From Clostridium carboxidivorans P7 (lineage in GTDB: Bacteria > Bacillota > Clostridia > Clostridiales > Clostridiaceae), in the NCBI RefSeq assembly GCF_001038625.1, contig NZ_CP011803.1, positions 2,418,001 to 2,482,000 of the forward strand: a stretch of 64,000 bases of DNA, written 5' to 3'. The translations under genes and the position numbers were made by a program. Shown here in pieces: positions 61,932 through 64,000 of the stretch. Under the pieces are notes generated by a model that did not search any database, was not told the origin of the DNA, and was given only the letters and a program-made list of their open reading frames with translations. Numbering within the stretch: position 1 is the first letter of the stretch; the number at the start of each line of letters is the position of its first letter.

Positions 61932-62756
61932 TTACAAACCTCCATTTCTAAAATTATCAATTTTCTTTATACCATAAATCATAAATATGAATGCCACTAT
62001 TGCAAATAAAACAGTAACTAACAAATTATTAATTTTAGGTATATACATAAATATAACTCCCATGGTATTAAATAATATATGTGAATACATACATAAGTAT
62101 ATTGATTTTGTCCTTACATAAATATACCCTAATAAAACACCTAATAAAAAACCATTAATAAATTGAATACCATTTAGATGCATTATTCCAAATAGTAGAG
62201 CTGAGATTATTATTGATTTTTTAACTGAATATTTCTTTAATAATCCAGTAAGGATTACCCCTCTAAATACAAACTCTTCCATAGCAGGTCCAATAATGCA
62301 AACATATATAAAAAATGATATTTCAATAGTTTCACTGACAGCTTTTAGCATAAATTTTGGCATCAATACTTTACTAAAAGGTGCTAATATGAAGATTGTT
62401 AAGTAACTAGAAATTATTCTAAATCCTAATAATGCTATAGTTATATAAAAAACATTTTTTATAGTAATTTTTTTAGGAGTTTTTTTACAAATATTTTTTT
62501 CATCTATTATAATTGAATACCAATAATAAAATAAATTTATAAGTACAGTAAATATAAGTAATATCTTAACTCCATTAAATATAAAAATCTTTAATGAAAA
62601 TCCAGCTTTATCCTTCATAAATAAAACCGACATGAATATTGTGGCAATTACATAAAAAATCATAACTCCTATAGCATTTATAATATCCATCTTTTTGAAC
62701 TCTGCTATTCCATTTTCAATATATGATATTCTTTTAAAAGGATTTATATTAAGCAT
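61932..62756 (-). CDS. CPBP family intramembrane metalloprotease
   Basis: A 274-residue protein with about eight helices and the Abi motifs: EE-x-x-x-R in GPAMEEFVFRGVIL, F-x-x-x-H in LFGIMHLNGIQF, and SHILFNTMG. Related to CAAX proteases and bacteriocin immunity proteins. The exported partner gene overlaps its end. ATG behind AGGGGGAGG. Confidence 0.9.
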   Translation of the reverse strand: MLNINPFKRISYIENGIAEFKKMDIINAIGVMIFYVIATIFMSVLFMKDKAGFSLKIFIFNGVKILLIFTVLINLFYYWYSIIIDEKNICKKTPKKITIKNVFYITIALLGFRIISSYLTIFILAPFSKVLMPKFMLKAVSETIEISFFIYVCIIGPAMEEFVFRGVILTGLLKKYSVKKSIIISALLFGIMHLNGIQFINGFLLGVLLGYIYVRTKSIYLCMYSHILFNTMGVIFMYIPKINNLLVTVLFAIVAFIFMIYGIKKIDNFRNGGL

Positions 62757-63066
62757 AGTTGCCTCCCCCTAAACCTATATTAACAAATCGCTTAATAAAT
62801 ATTATATCATTCTAATATTGAAATTCTTACACTTAATGGTTATACTATACAAAAAAACAGTTTAAAAGTACAAATTTAATACTGAATTGCAAAGTTATTC
62901 CTAATGGTATTCCTCACAGGCAAACTTCATCTGAGTCTAAGAATCACTTGATTTTTGTGTAAAAAAATGCTGTTTTTACCTTATCAATTAATTCTTCATT
63001 ATACTTATATAACTTGAAATAAAAAGTACCTTTAGTGCTTATATTTCAAAGCTTTAAAGGCACTTC
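62757..63066. other. Intergenic region with a hairpin
   Basis: About 300 AT-rich bases. At 63008-63066 AAGTACCTTT...AAAGGCACTT can pair; a similar arrangement (GAAATAAAAGAAGTGCCC ... AAAGACACCTT) lies at 10456-10520. Otherwise no feature is visible. Confidence 0.5.
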
Positions 63067-63768
63067 TTAATAGTTTTTTGCTTCTTCTCTTGTCAGCCAA
63101 AAGTGAATGCCTGTAGTAGAATCCATCCATCGGTTCTCATTAAAATCTTTTACTTCTACCCACTCACCTACACGATAAACAAAATTATCATCTACTAAAG
63201 ACCAAGCTTCCATATAACTTTCTTTGTAGTCAAAACTTTTGATTGTAAGAACTTTTGCTTTGCTGCAGCGGCAAGAAGGTAATGTAGCTGAAGTACGCTT
63301 TGCATCTTCTGGTATGAGAAGCTGTACTAAACGATTATTAAAACACTTCTTATATCCAAGAAAAGCTCCCTTCTCTGGACAACGCAGCCTAAACCATTTT
63401 GTATTTTCATCAGAAATAATACCTTCTAATTTAGCATACTCAAGCACTGCACCATATAAATTTGCATCCTCAATGTTGCAGCCCCGCATATCTGCATATC
63501 GAAGCGCTGAACATTCTAAATTTGCATGTCGAAAATCTGTGCTGCGTAAAGTACATTCATCAAACAATGCATTGCAAACACTACTGTACTCTAAATTTGC
63601 CTCATCAAACCTAATTCTATGAAATGCACTTAAAGAAAAATCAATGTTAGATAAATCCCAACCTGTAAAATCCATATCAAAAAGCTCTATCTCTCTTAAA
63701 ACAAGTCTTTCTTTTGATTTCCTATTTTTTAATATATCCTTAAATTCCTCTTGCGATAATTTATACAC
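63067..63768 (-). CDS. Pentapeptide repeat protein
   Basis: A 233-residue protein with pentapeptide repeats A(D/N)LXX in residues about 30-115 (LSNIDFSLSAFHRIRFDEAN, LYGAVLEYAKLEG), followed by an unrelated C-terminal domain (residues 120-233). Such beta-helices mimic DNA and can protect gyrase, but many have unknown roles. GTG start behind GGGGAGG. Confidence 0.9.
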   Translation of the reverse strand: MYKLSQEEFKDILKNRKSKERLVLREIELFDMDFTGWDLSNIDFSLSAFHRIRFDEANLEYSSVCNALFDECTLRSTDFRHANLECSALRYADMRGCNIEDANLYGAVLEYAKLEGIISDENTKWFRLRCPEKGAFLGYKKCFNNRLVQLLIPEDAKRTSATLPSCRCSKAKVLTIKSFDYKESYMEAWSLVDDNFVYRVGEWVEVKDFNENRWMDSTTGIHFWLTREEAKNY

Positions 63769-63886
63769 AATATTTACCTCCCCAATTATAGATGGGTAAT
63801 TCTATGTATTTCCACTCATTTAAAATACAAATAATCTTTATATTTCAAGTATACTATTGTACTATCTAATTTTCAAAGATCATTGT

Positions 63887-64000
63887 TCATATTCTTTTAT
63901 CCGATAATATCAACAAATCCCATTCATATATTTTAACTCTGAATAAACCTCTTTGAATTATTGGATCTTTTTCAGCAATTGTTTTTGCCTCTTCTAAATC
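63887..64000 (-). CDS. YciI-like protein (C-terminal part, start outside window)
   Basis: The minus frame entering at 64000 reads DLEEAKTIAEKDPIIQRGLF, then RVKIYEWDLL, and stops at 63887. This is the C-terminal half of the YciI/DGPF small-enzyme fold. The start lies beyond the right edge. Confidence 0.8.
   Translation of the reverse strand, partial: DLEEAKTIAEKDPIIQRGLFRVKIYEWDLLILSDKRI

Noticed and set aside
1..64000. tRNA, rRNA or other structural RNA genes
   Set aside because: None recognised on either strand apart from the riboswitch and T-box leaders.

Overview
The window is AT-rich, low-GC Gram-positive DNA with strong AGGAGG-type ribosome binding sites. It carries SAM-I, T-box and yybP-ykoY leaders, clostridial small families (DUF1540, CPCC, YmaF, DUF2935) and ferredoxin-type redox genes. 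I read it as a chromosome segment of a Clostridium sensu stricto species (inference; no rRNA or tRNA is present to confirm it). About three quarters of the genes lie on the minus strand.

Region 1 (1-3617, minus) is the promoter-proximal end of a sulfur assimilation operon: promoter, Cys-type T-box, SAM-I riboswitch, siroheme sulfite reductase, APS kinase, then a sulfonate/sulfate-type ABC binding lipoprotein that runs off the left edge. Region 2 (3.8-8.3 kb) is a set of small, probably metal-related genes: a His/Cys-rich membrane peptide, a DUF1540 peptide, a CC-motif protein, a decayed HMA/Met-rich gene, a YVTN beta-propeller lipoprotein and a CobW-type GTPase. Region 3 (8.4-12.3 kb) has a DnaD-like replication gene, a decayed dnaC and an AAA-ATPase/PD-(D/E)XK protein. 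Region 4 (12.9-20 kb) has an amino acid permease and small regulator-controlled operons (MarR with a membrane protein and a SanA-like protein; PadR with DUF2889 and GyrI-like proteins), for which operator palindromes can be read directly.

Region 5 (20-31.5 kb) is metal and redox biology. It holds a Mn-riboswitch-controlled GDT1 exporter; an operon of ApbE, a 4Fe-4S membrane protein with two FMN-binding domains, and a two-component system; YmaF; a MarR regulon (DUF1858 and a tandem BFD ferredoxin); a CDF exporter; and an FTR1 iron permease with a partner lipoprotein behind a candidate Fur box. Truncated second copies of neighbouring genes lie between them.

Region 6 (31.5-63.8 kb) starts with an RNA methyltransferase, an M48 protease, a trypsin-like lipoprotein and two small exported or membrane proteins. 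It then becomes a long array of small, mostly single-gene, mostly minus-strand units: GNAT and VOC proteins, both TfoX half-domains, DUF3795, YjbR, CPCC, PNPOx, HxlR, DJ-1, dCTP deaminase, 3-methyladenine glycosylase, acyltransferases and CPBP protease. Between many units lies the same intergenic element, up to about 180 bp. I found about ten full or partial copies, all in one orientation. In the sense of the genes it supplies a terminator hairpin for the gene upstream and an extended -10 promoter for the gene downstream. Truncated copies of array genes (YjbR, GNAT, DJ-1, MCP, dapF) are scattered through the same stretch, so the array looks as if it is built and eroded by duplication and recombination of promoter-plus-gene units. 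This is the best candidate in the window for something not previously described. No recombinase, CRISPR array or intact phage was seen.
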